From Glycomyces arizonensis DSM 44726 (GTDB taxonomy: Bacteria > Actinomycetota > Actinomycetes > Mycobacteriales > Micromonosporaceae): a stretch of 64,000 nt of DNA. Numbering within the stretch: position 1 is the stretch's first letter; every line of letters begins with the position of its first letter. A program made the position numbers and the translations under genes. Location of the stretch: positions 248,001 to 312,000 of the forward strand of contig NZ_AXWO01000002.1 of NCBI RefSeq assembly GCF_000482705.1, given 5' to 3'. Under the pieces are notes generated by a model. It made no database searches and was not told the DNA's origin. It saw only the letters and a program-made list of their open reading frames with translations. Shown here piece after piece: positions 35,323-45,499 of this stretch.

Positions 35323-36471
35323 TTGGCCTACCGCCGTCTCCACAGCGCCTCCCCGGCGAGGCGCCTCCCCGAGTTCCCGTGGGACCGGCTGGCCCCGTTC
35401 AAGGAACGCGCGGCGGCCTGCGCCGACGGCCTGGTCGACCTGTCGGTCGGCGCGCCCGTCGACGAGGTCGCGCCCGCCATCCGGCGGGCGCTGTGCGAGG
35501 CGGCGGCCCGGCCCGGCTACCCGACCGTGGCGGGCCCGCCCGAACTGCGCGAGGCGATCCGGTCGTGGCTGCACCGCCACACCGGCGTCGGCCCCGAGGT
35601 GGCGGTCCTGCCCACCGTCGGCTCCAAGGAGCTCGTCGCGAACCTGCCCGCCCAGCTCGGCGTCGGCCCCGGCGACGCGGTCTCGTTCCCCGAGATCGCC
35701 TACCCGACGTACGAGATCGGCGCACTGCTGGTGCGGGCCGAGGCGCTGCCGGTGGCCGACCCGCGCGACGCCGCCGACCCGGTGAAGCTCGCGAACGGGA
35801 CGACGCGGTCAGGCCGTCTGCGCCTGGCCTGGATCAACTACCCGGCCAACCCCACCGGCGCGGTCGCCACCGCCCGGCACCTGCGCGGCCTGGTGCGCTG
35901 GGCCCGTGAGAACAGCGTCGTGCTCGCCTCCGACGAGTGCTACCACACGCTCGGCTGGGACCAGGCCCGCCCGCCGGTGTCGATCCTCGACCCCGCGGTC
36001 AACGACGGCGACCTCACCGGGCTGCTCGCCGCGCATTCGCTCTCGAAGCGGTCGAACCTCGCCGGGTACCGCTCGGCGTTCCTCGCCGGTGACCCCGCGA
36101 TCATCGCCGACCTGCTCGAGATCCGCCGCCACGCGGGCTTCATGGTCCCCTGGGCGGTCCAGCTGGCCACGATCGCGGCCCTCCAGGACGAGGAGCACGC
36201 GATCGAACAGCGGGCGCGCTACGAGGCGCGGCGCGCGGTCCTGCGCGGGGCGCTCGAGGCCGCCGGGTTCCGCATCGACGACTCCCACGCGGGCCTGTAC
36301 CTGTGGGCCACCAGAGGCGAGGACTGCTGGGCGACGGTCGCGTGGCTGGCCGAGCGCGGCATCCTGGCCGCCCCGGGCGAGTTCTACGGTGCGAAGGGCG
36401 CCGAGCACGTGCGTGTGGCGCTGACGGCCACCGACGAAGCCGTGGCGGGCGCCGCCAAACGCCTCTCCTGA
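35323..36471 (+). CDS. dapC: Succinyldiaminopimelate transaminase
   Basis: 382 aa, class I/II PLP aminotransferase of lysine/diaminopimelate synthesis. The Schiff-base Lys lies in AHSLSKRSNLAGYRSAF, and NYPANPTGAV and the C-terminal phosphate-binding Arg region are present. TTG at 35323 follows GAGGG; the frame is open upstream through fdxA by chance. Its position directly behind fdxA supports DapC over other aminotransferases. Confidence 0.9.
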   Translation: MAYRRLHSASPARRLPEFPWDRLAPFKERAAACADGLVDLSVGAPVDEVAPAIRRALCEAAARPGYPTVAGPPELREAIRSWLHRHTGVGPEVAVLPTVGSKELVANLPAQLGVGPGDAVSFPEIAYPTYEIGALLVRAEALPVADPRDAADPVKLANGTTRSGRLRLAWINYPANPTGAVATARHLRGLVRWARENSVVLASDECYHTLGWDQARPPVSILDPAVNDGDLTGLLAAHSLSKRSNLAGYRSAFLAGDPAIIADLLEIRRHAGFMVPWAVQLATIAALQDEEHAIEQRARYEARRAVLRGALEAAGFRIDDSHAGLYLWATRGEDCWATVAWLAERGILAAPGEFYGAKGAEHVRVALTATDEAVAGAAKRLS

Positions 36472-36483
36472 GCGCAGCGAAAA

Positions 36484-36505
36484 GCCCGCGGCCGTAGCCG
36501 CGGGC
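36484..36505 (+). terminator. Terminator after dapC
   Basis: 9-bp stem GCCCGCGGC/GCCGCGGGC with a 4-nt loop, 13 nt after the stop, and a short CCTTCC following. Confidence 0.75.
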
Positions 36506-36542
36506 CCTTCCGATCCGTCGCGCGCCTGCGACGGCGTCTCGT

Positions 36543-36944
36543 CTATCCGGCCGGTGCCGGGGTCCCCGGTGCGGGCGGTGCCGTGCCCTGCAAGGTGGCC
36601 AGGATCGACTCGCACGTGTCGAGCAGCGCGTTGACGTCCGGCACCTGCGTCGGCGGTGCCGGTGGCGCCTGCTCGGTCTCGCTCGCGGGAGCCGGCGGCG
36701 TGCCCGGAACGGGCGCGGGAGTGCCCACGAGTTCCTGGACCTCCGTCAGGCACGTCTGGAGGTCCAGCAGCGCGGTCGGGTCAGGAGCGCCCGGCGCGGG
36801 CGGCAGCTGCTCGGCGCTCGCGGCCGGTGCCGCCTCGGCCGCCCCCACGGCCGGAGAGGCGGCGAGCGCGATCGGGACGGCGGCCGCCGCCGCGAGGACG
36901 ATTCGCCGGATCTTTCGTGACTTGCTCGTTGTGGACTGTGTCAT
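36543..36944 (-). CDS. Secreted Pro/Ala-rich small protein
   Basis: 133 aa. The signal peptide is clear: basic KSRKIRR, hydrophobic stretch, Ala-rich cleavage region ending near AAEA (about residue 38). The mature part is about one-third Pro and Ala, with two cysteines in similar settings (DLQTCLTEVQELVG and LLDTCESILATLQG), suggesting two repeats joined by a disulfide or a dimer. Family unknown; it is probably a cell-wall or surface protein. Confidence 0.7.
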   Translation of the reverse strand: MTQSTTSKSRKIRRIVLAAAAAVPIALAASPAVGAAEAAPAASAEQLPPAPGAPDPTALLDLQTCLTEVQELVGTPAPVPGTPPAPASETEQAPPAPPTQVPDVNALLDTCESILATLQGTAPPAPGTPAPAG

Positions 36945-37320
36945 TCGGACTTCCCCCGTGTGTGTTCGGTGTCCCGGCGCAGGGGCGGCCGTGTGTGTGC
37001 GGGCCGCGGCGTGCGGCCCGGCCGCCCGAGCATTGCCGAGGTGTCTCCTCCGACTGGACTATATGCACCGCCTCAGGCCCGTGTGGAGATTCACCGAAAC
37101 GACTCGGGGTAATACGGCGTGTACCACCCGTTAAGGCTCTATCACGCCATACGTGACACCGAGTTGCAAACCGGACGGTGGCTCGAGCGCCGAGGTCGCC
37201 TCCGCTCGGTCACCGGCTCTCGTCCGCCGGTGCGGGAACGCCCCGCCTCAGACGGCGTGGCGCTTGGACGCCCGCGGCGGCCGTGAGGTCGGCGGCGAAA
37301 CCGGGTGCGGGGACACCGCC
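36945..37320. other. Gene-free stretch with a 25-bp direct repeat
   Basis: No gene is seen. The right part carries CCGCCTCAGACGGCGTGGCG (part of a 25-bp word) at 37244-37268, repeated at 37316-37340, where it is the 3' end and stop of the P-ATPase gene. The 72-bp offset suggests a partial tandem duplication of that gene's end. The left part is the upstream region of the secreted protein. Confidence 0.6.
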
Positions 37321-39684
37321 TCAGACGGCGTGGCGCTTGGGGCGGACCACCAGCCACAGGATCAGGGCCGCTATGCCCGAGGCGATCGCGATGAGCGCCG
37401 CGGTCGTGTTCCACACGCCCGGCAGGCGCAGGTCGTAGAAATCGGCCAGGATCGGCACGGACAGGACCGTCACGAACGCGACCCCGCAGGCCACCACCAG
37501 TGCGAACTTCCACAGCGTGTACGGCTTCGCCACGATCGCCAGCGCCGCCAGGGCGATCGAGAACAGCGTGATCCCCGCCGTCGTCTGCGTGTCGATGTGC
37601 GGCCCGCCGTGGCTCAGCGACAAGAGGTAGACGATGAACGTCGGAATCGCGCACGCCAACCCTGCGGGGACCGCGAAATGCAGCACCCGGTTGATGAAGC
37701 CCGGCCTGGCCCGGTCGAACGTCGGCGCCAGCGCCAGGAAGAACGCGGGAATGCCGATCGTGAACATGTTCAGCAGGCTCTGGTGCAGCGGGTTGAACGG
37801 GTACGGCAGCGGGTCGCCCCCGGCGATCCACGCGATGATCGCGCCGACGGCCACCAGCAGCGCCAGCGAGATCGCGTACACCGTCTTGGTCAAGAACAGG
37901 TTCGAGACCCGCTCGATGTTCCCCAGCACGCGCCGGCCCTCCGCCACCACGTGCGGCAGCGTCGCGAACTCGTCGTCGAGCAGCACCACCTGCGCCACCG
38001 AGCGCGCCGCCGGCGAGCCCGAGCCCATCGCGATGCCGAGGTCGGCGTCCTTGAGCGCCAGGACGTCGTTGACGCCGTCGCCGGTCATCGCGACCGTGCG
38101 GCCCCGAGCCTGGAGCGCCTTGACGAAGTCCCGCTTCTGGTGCGGCTTGACCCGCCCGAAGATCGTGTTGTTCTCCAGGACCTCGGCGAGCGCGTCCGGG
38201 TCGTCGGGCAGCCGCCTCGCGTCGACCGTGTCGCCGGCGCCCTCGACGCCCAGCTGCGCCGCCACCGCGCCCACCGCGGCGGGGGAGTCGCCGGAGATGA
38301 TCTTGATCGCGACGCCCTGCTCCTTGAAGTACTCCAGCGTCGCCGCCGCGGTCGAGCGCAGCCGCTGCCGCAGCACCACGAGCGCCTTCGGTTCGATGCC
38401 CTCGGCGCCGCCGGTCGTCGACGCGGACTCGGCCGTCGCCAGCACCAGCACCCGCAGGCCCTGCGCCGCGAGCATGTCCGCCTCCAGCGCCACCGGGTCC
38501 TCCGAGGCGAGCAGGACGTCCGGCGCGCCCAGCAGCCACGTGCCGTGGTCGGTGAACCGCACCCCGCTCCACTTGCGGGCCGAGGAGAACGGCATCGACT
38601 CGATGACCCGCCACCCCGGGTCGCCCCCGCCGCGCTCGGCGAGGTGGTCGGCCACGGCCTGCATCGTCGGGTTCGGGCTGTCGTCGGCCGCGGCGAGCGC
38701 CGCGAGCGCGTCGTGGGCGTCCTCGCTCAGCGGCCGGATCTCCTCGACGTCCATTCCGCCCTCGGTGAGCGTCCCGGTCTTGTCCAGGCACAGCACGTCG
38801 GTGCGGGCCAGGCCCTCGATGGCGGGCAGCTCCTGGACGAGGCACTGCCGCCGCCCGAGCCGGATGATGCCGACGGCGAACGCGACGGAGGTGAGCAGGA
38901 CCAGGCCCTCGGGGATCATCGGCACGATCCCGGCCACGGTCGAGACGATCGAGTCCTGCCAGTTCTCGTTGTCGGCCAGCTGGCTGACGATGAGCAGGGC
39001 GGCGACGGGGACGATCAGCCACGAGATGAGCTTGATGAAGCGGTTGATGGCCGTCTGGAGCTGCGAGTTCGTCCGCTTGAACCGGCTGGCCTCCTCCACG
39101 AGCCTGGCGGCGTAGGAGTCGGCGCCGATCTGGTCGGCCCGGAACACGCCGGTCCCGGCGACGACGAACGAGCCCGACTGCACCTCGTCGCCCGTCGCCT
39201 TCGCCACCGGGTCGGCCTCGCCGGTCAGGAGCGACTCGTCGATCTCCAGGTTCCTGGACTCCACCACGGGCCCGTCGACGACGATGCGGTCGCCGGGCAC
39301 GACCGCGACCAGGTCGTCGCGCACGATCTGGGCCGGGTCGATCTCGATCGTCTCGCCGTCGCGGATGACCCTCGCGTTCGCCTGGTTGACCAGCGACAGC
39401 TTGTCGAGGGTGCGCTTGGCGCGCAGCTCCTGGACGGTCCCGATCGCGATGTTCGCGAGGATGACCCCCGCGAACAGCGTCTGCTTCAAGTCGCTGAAGG
39501 TGAGGGCGATGACCGCGAGCACGCCGATGAGTCCGTTGACGGGCGTGAAGAAGTTCGCGCGCAGGATCGCCGACAGCGGCCGGCTGGTGTGCCGCTTGGC
39601 CTGGTTCACGGCTCCTGCTTCGACGCGCTCGGCCACCTCGGCGGCGGTCAGGCCGCGGTTACCGGCGAGCATGGGTGTTGTCAC
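37321..39684 (-). CDS. ctpE: P-type cation ATPase, CtpE family
   Basis: 787 aa. It shows the phosphorylation motif DKTGTLT, the TGEADPVAK actuator loop, KWSGV in the nucleotide domain, GDGVNDVLALKDADLGIAMGSGS in the hinge, and PEGL in membrane helix 4. The sequence follows mycobacterial CtpE, a calcium-uptake ATPase, along its whole length. About ten membrane segments. No metal-binding N-terminal domain, as in CtpE. Single gene; the 3' end is partly duplicated downstream. Confidence 0.88.
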   Translation of the reverse strand: MTTPMLAGNRGLTAAEVAERVEAGAVNQAKRHTSRPLSAILRANFFTPVNGLIGVLAVIALTFSDLKQTLFAGVILANIAIGTVQELRAKRTLDKLSLVNQANARVIRDGETIEIDPAQIVRDDLVAVVPGDRIVVDGPVVESRNLEIDESLLTGEADPVAKATGDEVQSGSFVVAGTGVFRADQIGADSYAARLVEEASRFKRTNSQLQTAINRFIKLISWLIVPVAALLIVSQLADNENWQDSIVSTVAGIVPMIPEGLVLLTSVAFAVGIIRLGRRQCLVQELPAIEGLARTDVLCLDKTGTLTEGGMDVEEIRPLSEDAHDALAALAAADDSPNPTMQAVADHLAERGGGDPGWRVIESMPFSSARKWSGVRFTDHGTWLLGAPDVLLASEDPVALEADMLAAQGLRVLVLATAESASTTGGAEGIEPKALVVLRQRLRSTAAATLEYFKEQGVAIKIISGDSPAAVGAVAAQLGVEGAGDTVDARRLPDDPDALAEVLENNTIFGRVKPHQKRDFVKALQARGRTVAMTGDGVNDVLALKDADLGIAMGSGSPAARSVAQVVLLDDEFATLPHVVAEGRRVLGNIERVSNLFLTKTVYAISLALLVAVGAIIAWIAGGDPLPYPFNPLHQSLLNMFTIGIPAFFLALAPTFDRARPGFINRVLHFAVPAGLACAIPTFIVYLLSLSHGGPHIDTQTTAGITLFSIALAALAIVAKPYTLWKFALVVACGVAFVTVLSVPILADFYDLRLPGVWNTTAALIAIASGIAALILWLVVRPKRHAV

Positions 39685-39841
39685 GCCGCCAGCTTATGCG
39701 ATGGCGGCCCATCCGGAGTTCCGCCGTAAGACCGGTTCGGCGGTGTCGCCTCTCCTTCGGCCGGACGAGTTCGACCCGGCCGAATTGCCGGGAAAACCGC
39801 ATGGAAACCCCCGCCGGGCAGCCCGTAGAATCCGTCAACTA

Positions 39842-41126
39842 CTACCGGCGTTCAGCCGGCGGTTTGTCGCTCGTGTCCGCCGCCGGCTGCGGTGTATCGG
39901 CGACAATAGGCTGGTTGGCGACAGCCCAGATCATGCGTGCGCGGGCACGAACGTTGACCGCGGCCACCTGGTCGGCGGGCCCAGCGAGTCCGCAGCCGAC
40001 ACAGGCGAAGTGATCACGAGCGGGCCGATTGGCCTTCGCAGTGCGCCCGCACCGCGAGCACCGCCGCGACGTGTACCGGGCATCGATGGTCGCCACCGGC
40101 ACGCCGGCCCGCTTCGCCTTGCAGGCGATGAACGCCTGGAGTTGGTGGAAGGACCATGCGTTGAGCTCGCCTCGCCGGGCGGCTGGGAGCCGTACCCGGT
40201 CGCGGATACCGGCAAGGTCTTCCATGCCGATGCCGCGCTCACATGGCTTGCGGCCGCGCAGCGGCCTCCGGTTCGGGTGGCGGTGGGAGACGGGCGGGGG
40301 CGTTCAGCCTGTGTGACGGGCTGTTTCGATATGCGGTGGTTGACGTCTTCAACCGCACGCGCCTCCCGGCGAGCGCGGGCCTTGAGTTTCCTCTTCGCTG
40401 ATTTCGTGGCTTTGGCCTGGAGTTCGGCACGGACCTTGGCCATGCGTTTGCGGTAGCGGCGCAGGCTGGCGCCGGAGTAGTTGTCGCCATCGGAGCTGGT
40501 GGCGATGTTCACGATGCCCATGTCCACACCGAGAAAATCGACCGAGTCGGTGTTGGCCTCGGCGTCGGCGACTTCGACGGTCGCCATGAGATACCAGTTC
40601 CCGTCGCGGAAGACCAGGTCGGATTCGCCCTGGCGGTACTGCTCCACGACCTTGAGGTGGTCACGGTGGCCGGTGAAGGCGAGATTCCGCATACGACCGG
40701 TGACGGTCCAGATCGAGACCGTGCCCGCGTCGTGCTGCCAGGACAGGCACCGGTCGTCGAATGCCTGCGCCGCATCAGGCCGGAAGACCACCGGTTTCGC
40801 CGTCGCCTTCGCTGCGCGTTCGCCTTGCGGTCGTCCGGCCTTGACCAGGCCGGCGAGAGTGGCGTAGGCATGGCAGGTCTTCTTGATGAGCAGCTGCGCG
40901 ACCTGAGAGCCCAGACCGCGGTCCTTCAGCTCGGTGTAGGTGTGCTGACGCAACGCATACTCACGCGGTATCTCGTGAGTGAAAGCGACATATGAGCCCA
41001 GTTCGCCGCTTCGTTGGCGCAGCGAAGCGTCGCTGCCAATGCCCGCGCCTGATCCGGCGTCGGTAGCAGCTTCACCTGCACGGTCTGCTTGCCCGCGATT
41101 CCAACGCTAGAGGCACGGTATGACAA
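39842..41126 (-). pseudogene. tnpB: Frameshifted TnpB (IS200/IS605-IS607 OrfB) nuclease
   Basis: The pieces add up to one TnpB in three frames. The N-terminus (QTVQVKLLPTPDQARALAATL...NEAANWA) is in the first frame. After a one-base loss near 40996 the second frame gives the bulk, with the RuvC-I Asp in FLGVDMGIVNIATSSDG. Around 40230-40310 the frame changes again to the RuvC-II Glu (GIGMEDLAGI), the zinc finger (CSRCG...CVGCG) and RuvC-III Asp (ADQVAAVN). All catalytic residues survive but the gene cannot make one protein. No TnpA transposase is beside it. An omega RNA would be expected across its 3' end (about 39700-39850). Confidence 0.85.
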
Positions 41127-41128
41127 GA

Positions 41129-41158
41129 ACTTCGGCTTGGACTCCGGCTAGCCGAAGT
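41129..41158. repeat. Hairpin between tnpB remnant and proS
   Basis: Perfect 9-bp inverted repeat ACTTCGGCT/AGCCGAAGT with a 12-nt loop, 3 nt from the tnpB start. It could be the subterminal hairpin typical of an IS200/IS605 end or a structure in the proS leader. No second copy was recognised at the other end. Confidence 0.5.
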
Positions 41159-41269
41159 GATAGGCACCACTTGCAGTTCGCGGTCCGTTCCTTGGGGACG
41201 TGAGTGAGCACTCGGCCTGCGTTCCTCCCGAAACCAAAGCCCCGAGAATCCTGTGGGAAACTGCTGAAC

Positions 41270-42676
41270 ATGGCCAAAGTACTCACACCGCAGAGCGAGG
41301 ACTTCCCTCGCTGGTATCAGGACGTCATCACCAAGGCCCAGCTGGCCGAGAACGGCCCGGCGAAGGGCTCGCAGGTGATCCGACCGTCCGGGTACGCGCT
41401 GTGGGAGCGCATGGTCGACGAGCTCGACGCGCGCATCAAGGAGACCGGCACCGAGAACGCCTCCTTCCCCCTGCTCATCCCCGAGTCCTACTTCCAGCGG
41501 GAGGCCAACCACGTCGAGGGCTTCGCCCCCGAGCTGTGGATGGTCACCCACGGCGGCGGCAAGGAGCTCGAGGAGCCCCTCGCGGTCCGCCCCACCTCCG
41601 AGACCGTCATCGGCGAGTACATGTCGAAGTGGGTCAACTCCTACCGGGACCTGCCGCTGCTGCTCAACCAGTGGTGCAACGTCCTGCGCTACGAGCTGCG
41701 CACCCGCCTGTTCCTGCGCTCCTCGGAGTTCCTGTGGCAGGAGGGCCACACCGTCCACGAGACCTATGAGGACGCCCACGCGTTCACGCTGCGCATCCTC
41801 CACGACGTCTACGCCGACTTCATGGAGAACGTACTGGCCCTGCCGGTCCTGCGCGGCATCAAGACCGAGGCCGAGCGCTTCGCGGGCGCGCTGAACACGT
41901 ACACGTGCGAAGCGCTCATGCGCGACGGCAAGGCCCTCCAGATGGGCACCTCGCACGAGCTGGGCCAGAACTTCGCCAAGGCCTTCGACATCCAGTTCCA
42001 GGGCAAGGACGGCAAGCAGCAGTTCGGCTGGACCACCTCGTGGGGCGTCTCGACCCGCATGGTCGGCGGCCTCATCATGGGCCACGGCGACGACGCCGGG
42101 CTCCGCGTCCCGCCGAACCTCGCGCCCGTGCAGGTCTGCGTCATGGTCGTCAAGGACACCGACGAGGTCCAGTCCGCCGCCAGGAAGGTCTACGAGGAGC
42201 TCAAGGCCGACGGCCTGCGCGTCAAGCTCGACCACCGCGGCGACGTGGCCTTCGGGCGCCGCGCGGTCGACGCCGAGCTCAAGGGCTACCCCGTCCGCAT
42301 CGAGATCGGTCCCCGCGACCTCAAGAACGGCGAGGCCACGCTCGTCAGCCGCGTCGAGGGCACCAAGGAGACCGTCCCGCTCGGGATGCTCGCCGAGGCC
42401 GTCGCCACCGCGCTCGAAGCGGCCCAGCAGGAGCTGTGGGACGAGGCGCTCCGGCACCGCGAGGAGCGCATCGCCGACGTCGCGAGCGTCGAGGAGGCCG
42501 TCGAGGCCGCCCAGACCGGCTACGGGCGCCTGCCGTGGGACGCCTGCGGCGTCGAGGGCGAGACGAAGGCCGCCGAGTCGGGCGTGACGGTCCGCGCCCT
42601 CCAGCGCGCCGACGGCTCCGTGCCGGACTCGCTGGATGAGGACGGTCTCATCGCCTACCTCGCCCGGTCGTACTGA
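41270..42676 (+). CDS. proS: Prolyl-tRNA synthetase, short archaeal/eukaryote-like type
   Basis: 468 aa, class II synthetase without the bacterial editing insertion. The core begins MAKVLTPQSEDFPRWYQDVI. Motif 2 (RYELRTRLFLRSSEFLWQEGHTVH), the GTSHELGQNFAKAFDIQF strand and motif 3 (LIMGHGDDAGLRVPPNLAP) are intact. The ATG at 41270 matches the family start; a GTG at 41204 is in frame. It lies next to the tnpB remnant and upstream of the rpsP operon. Confidence 0.95.
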   Translation: MAKVLTPQSEDFPRWYQDVITKAQLAENGPAKGSQVIRPSGYALWERMVDELDARIKETGTENASFPLLIPESYFQREANHVEGFAPELWMVTHGGGKELEEPLAVRPTSETVIGEYMSKWVNSYRDLPLLLNQWCNVLRYELRTRLFLRSSEFLWQEGHTVHETYEDAHAFTLRILHDVYADFMENVLALPVLRGIKTEAERFAGALNTYTCEALMRDGKALQMGTSHELGQNFAKAFDIQFQGKDGKQQFGWTTSWGVSTRMVGGLIMGHGDDAGLRVPPNLAPVQVCVMVVKDTDEVQSAARKVYEELKADGLRVKLDHRGDVAFGRRAVDAELKGYPVRIEIGPRDLKNGEATLVSRVEGTKETVPLGMLAEAVATALEAAQQELWDEALRHREERIADVASVEEAVEAAQTGYGRLPWDACGVEGETKAAESGVTVRALQRADGSVPDSLDEDGLIAYLARSY

Positions 42677-42836
42677 ACGCCCGGTGCGATACACTTCGAC
42701 GCTGTAATGAGCTTTGGGACGGGTGCCCTCTCAACAACCGTGACGCAAAGCCAGGTTTTGGCGCCGCAGCAATCCAGCTTCTCCACTTGGAACGCGGCTG
42801 CGCCGACGTGATCCTTACAACAGGAGTTACAAGAAC

Positions 42837-43370
42837 GTGGCAGTAAAGATTCGACTCACGCGGATGGGGAAGATTCGTACCCCCCAGTACCGCATCGTCG
42901 TCGCCGACTCGCGCGTCAAGCGCGACGGCAAGGTCATCGAGAACGTCGGGATCTACCACCCGAAGGAGAACCCGTCCCGCATCGAGGTCAAGTCGGAGCG
43001 CGTCCAGCACTGGCTCTCGGTCGGCGCCCAGCCCTCCGAGCCGGTCAAGCGCCTGCTGTGCAAGACCGGTGACTGGCAGCAGTTCAAGGGCCTGCCGGCC
43101 CCCGCGCCGCTGAAGACCGCCGAGGGCCGCGCCGACAAGGCCGACCTCTACAACGGCGCGCTCAAGGAGGCCGGGATCGACCCGGCGAAGGCCGCCGAGG
43201 AGGCCGAGGCCAAGAAGTCCGCGAAGAAGACGGCCTCGAAGTCCAAGAAGTCCGCCGAGAAGAAGGACGAGTCGGCTAAGACTGAAGAGGTCAAGGCCGA
43301 GGAGACCGCCGAGGCTCCCGCCGCGGCGGAGGGCACCGAGGCCCCCGCTTCTGAAGACAAAGGGGAGTAA
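42837..43370 (+). CDS. rpsP: 30S ribosomal protein S16
   Basis: 177 aa. Residues 1-85 are S16 ([25 protein letters not shown]). The C-terminal half is a Lys/Ala/Glu tail ([18 protein letters not shown], then acidic), about 70 residues longer than E. coli S16 though such tails occur in actinomycetes. GTG start with AGGAG upstream. Confidence 0.96.
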   Translation: MAVKIRLTRMGKIRTPQYRIVVADSRVKRDGKVIENVGIYHPKENPSRIEVKSERVQHWLSVGAQPSEPVKRLLCKTGDWQQFKGLPAPAPLKTAEGRADKADLYNGALKEAGIDPAKAAEEAEAKKSAKKTASKSKKSAEKKDESAKTEEVKAEETAEAPAAAEGTEAPASEDKGE

Positions 43371-43372
43371 CC

Positions 43373-43603
43373 GTGTTGCGGCCAGCGCTTGAACACCTTG
43401 TGAAGGGCATCGTCGACCACCCCGACGACGTCCGGGTCCGTCTGGTCGACTCCCGTCGCGGTAAACGGCTCGAGGTCCGGGTCAATCCCGACGACCTCGG
43501 GACGGTCATCGGCCGGGGTGGTCGGACCGTCAACGCCCTGCGGCAGGTCATCGGCTCGATCGGTGGCCGCGGCATCCGCGTTGAGGTCGTCGATTCCTAT
43601 TAG
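43373..43603 (+). CDS. khpA: KH-domain RNA-binding protein KhpA
   Basis: 76 aa, one KH domain with the GRGG loop (GTVIGRGGRTVNALR). In other bacteria it pairs with KhpB/EloR. It lies 2 nt after rpsP and before rimM, the conserved order. Confidence 0.93.
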   Translation: MLRPALEHLVKGIVDHPDDVRVRLVDSRRGKRLEVRVNPDDLGTVIGRGGRTVNALRQVIGSIGGRGIRVEVVDSY

Positions 43604-43693
43604 GTTCAACGGCACGGCCCCGGGGTTCGCCTCGGGGCCGTTGCGTTGCCCGCCGCGGGCGGCTCCGCGCGCCCCACTCGAGAGGGAGTTCCA

Positions 43694-44194
43694 TTGGTAC
43701 AGGTCGTGGTCGGCCGGATCGTGCGCCCGCACGGCGTGCGCGGCGAGGTGATCGTCGAGGTCCGCACCGACGACCCCGACGAGCGGTTCCAGCCCGGCAC
43801 CGAATACGACACGCCGAAAGGCGCGCTGCGCGCCGAGACGGTGCGCTGGCACCAGGGCCGCCCCATGCTCACCTTCGCAGGGGTGCGCGGCCGCGACGCC
43901 GCCGAGGCGCTGCGCGGCACCCTGCTGAGCCTCGACGTGGACCCCGAGGAGGAACTCGACTCCGACGAGTTCCACGACACCGACCTGATCGGCCTGGCGG
44001 TCGTCACCGCTGACGGCGAGCCGGTCGGGACGGTCACGGCGGTCGACCACGGCCCGGCCTACGAGTCGATCGTGGTCAAGCGGCGCGGCACGCACCCGCT
44101 GCTGATCCCGTTCGTCGACGAGATGATCGCGGGCGTCGACCTCGACGCCGAGACGATCACCGTCGACCCGCCCTCGGGCCTGTTGGAGCTGTGA
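43694..44194 (+). CDS. rimM: 16S rRNA processing protein RimM
   Basis: 166 aa. An N-terminal beta-barrel ([18 protein letters not shown]) and a PRC barrel ([33 protein letters not shown], then [10 protein letters not shown]) are complete. TTG start at 43694 with AGGGAG 6 nt upstream. The stop overlaps trmD (TGATG). Confidence 0.94.
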   Translation: MVQVVVGRIVRPHGVRGEVIVEVRTDDPDERFQPGTEYDTPKGALRAETVRWHQGRPMLTFAGVRGRDAAEALRGTLLSLDVDPEEELDSDEFHDTDLIGLAVVTADGEPVGTVTAVDHGPAYESIVVKRRGTHPLLIPFVDEMIAGVDLDAETITVDPPSGLLEL

Positions 44195-44979
44195 TGCGCA
44201 TCGACATCGTCACCGTCTTCCCCGAGTACCTCCAGCCCCTCGAGCTGTCCCTGATCGGCCGGGCCCGCGCTCGCGGCCTGCTCGACCTCGACGTGCACGA
44301 CCTGCGCCGCTGGACCCACGACGTGCACCACTCCGTCGACGACAGCCCGGCCGGGGGCGGCGCGGGCATGGTCATGAAGCCACAGCCCTGGGGCGAGTGC
44401 TTCGACGAACTGGTGTTCGACAAGCAGGGACCGGGCGAGGCGAAGCCGCGCCTGCTGGTGACCAGCCCCGCCGGGAAGCCGTTCACGCAGGCGATGGCCC
44501 ACGAGCTCGCGGCCGAGCCGTGGCTGATGTTCGCCTGCGGCCGCTACGAGGGCATCGACCAGCGCGTGGTCGACTACGCCGCCGAGCGCATGGAGGTCAC
44601 CGAGGTCTCCATCGGCGACTACGTCCTCTTCGGCGGCGAAGTGGCCGTCCTGGCGATCGTCGAGGCCGTCGCGCGACTGCTCCCCGGCGTGCTCGGCAAC
44701 GCCGCCTCGCTCGCCGACGAGTCCCACAACGACGGCCTCCTGGAGGCCCCGGCGTACACCAAGCCCGCCTCCTGGCGCGGCCACGACGTCCCGCCGGTCC
44801 TCCTTTCGGGCGACCACGGCAGAGTCGAGCGCTGGCGCCGTGACCAGGCGCTCCTGCGCACCGCGCGCACCCGTCCCGATTTGCTCGGGCCCGAGGGCCG
44901 CGATAACCTCGACGAACGTGACCGGCGCCTACTTCGCGAGGCCGGCGTCGCACTGCCCGACGAAGATGTGGCAGAGTAG
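44194..44979 (+). CDS. trmD: tRNA (guanine-37-N1)-methyltransferase
   Basis: 261 aa, SPOUT-fold enzyme that methylates G37. It shows [13 protein letters not shown], the trefoil-knot stretch [12 protein letters not shown] and [20 protein letters not shown] at 44191 in frame is also possible. Confidence 0.96.
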   Translation: MRIDIVTVFPEYLQPLELSLIGRARARGLLDLDVHDLRRWTHDVHHSVDDSPAGGGAGMVMKPQPWGECFDELVFDKQGPGEAKPRLLVTSPAGKPFTQAMAHELAAEPWLMFACGRYEGIDQRVVDYAAERMEVTEVSIGDYVLFGGEVAVLAIVEAVARLLPGVLGNAASLADESHNDGLLEAPAYTKPASWRGHDVPPVLLSGDHGRVERWRRDQALLRTARTRPDLLGPEGRDNLDERDRRLLREAGVALPDEDVAE

Positions 44980-45067
44980 TGAAGTTGCCGTGATGTGCCG
45001 TCCGTTCAACCGGTACCTCTCCCGGCGAAAAGCCGCTGAGCACTGTTATTCAACGAGGTTGTAGACC

Positions 45068-45418
45068 ATGAACGTTCTGGATGAGCTGAACGCTGCTTCC
45101 ATGCGGGCCGACGTGCCCGACTTCCGCCCCGGCGACACCGTCCGCGTCCACGTGCGCGTGCAGGAAGGCGCCCGGTCGCGCGTCCAGGTGTTCCAGGGCG
45201 TCGTGATCCGCCGCCACGGCGCGGGCCTCGGCGAGACCTTCACCGTCCGCAAGCTGAGCTTCGGCGTCGGCGTCGAGCGCACCTTCCCGGTCCACGGCCC
45301 GATGGTCGACAAGATCGAGGTCGCCTCCCGAGGCAAGGTCCGCCGCGCGAAGCTGTACTACCTGCGCGAGCGCAAGGGCAAGCGGGCCACCAAGATCAAG
45401 GAGAAGCGCGACATCTAG
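45068..45418 (+). CDS. rplS: 50S ribosomal protein L19
   Basis: 116 aa, at the subunit interface. [28 protein letters not shown] and [22 protein letters not shown] are diagnostic. It lies 88 nt after trmD, longer than other gaps here; the leader can form a CCGGCGAAAAGCCG hairpin-like element, but no known leader class was identified. Confidence 0.96.
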   Translation: MNVLDELNAASMRADVPDFRPGDTVRVHVRVQEGARSRVQVFQGVVIRRHGAGLGETFTVRKLSFGVGVERTFPVHGPMVDKIEVASRGKVRRAKLYYLRERKGKRATKIKEKRDI

Positions 45419-45436
45419 TCGGCGCCAAGAGCTTTC

Positions 45437-45463
45437 AGCCCCGGACCGATCCGGTCCGGGGCT
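45437..45463 (+). terminator. Terminator after rplS
   Basis: 11-bp stem (45437-45447 with 45453-45463), 5-nt loop, followed by a pyrimidine-rich run ending CCCCTTTT. It ends the rpsP-rplS operon. Confidence 0.85.
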
Positions 45464-45499
45464 TCCGCTTTCCTCCCCTTTTCGGTTAGGCTCGGCTGC

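Noticed and set aside
44980-45067. A known L19 leader RNA
   Set aside because: The 88-nt gap shows one weak hairpin but none of the conserved blocks I can recall for that class.
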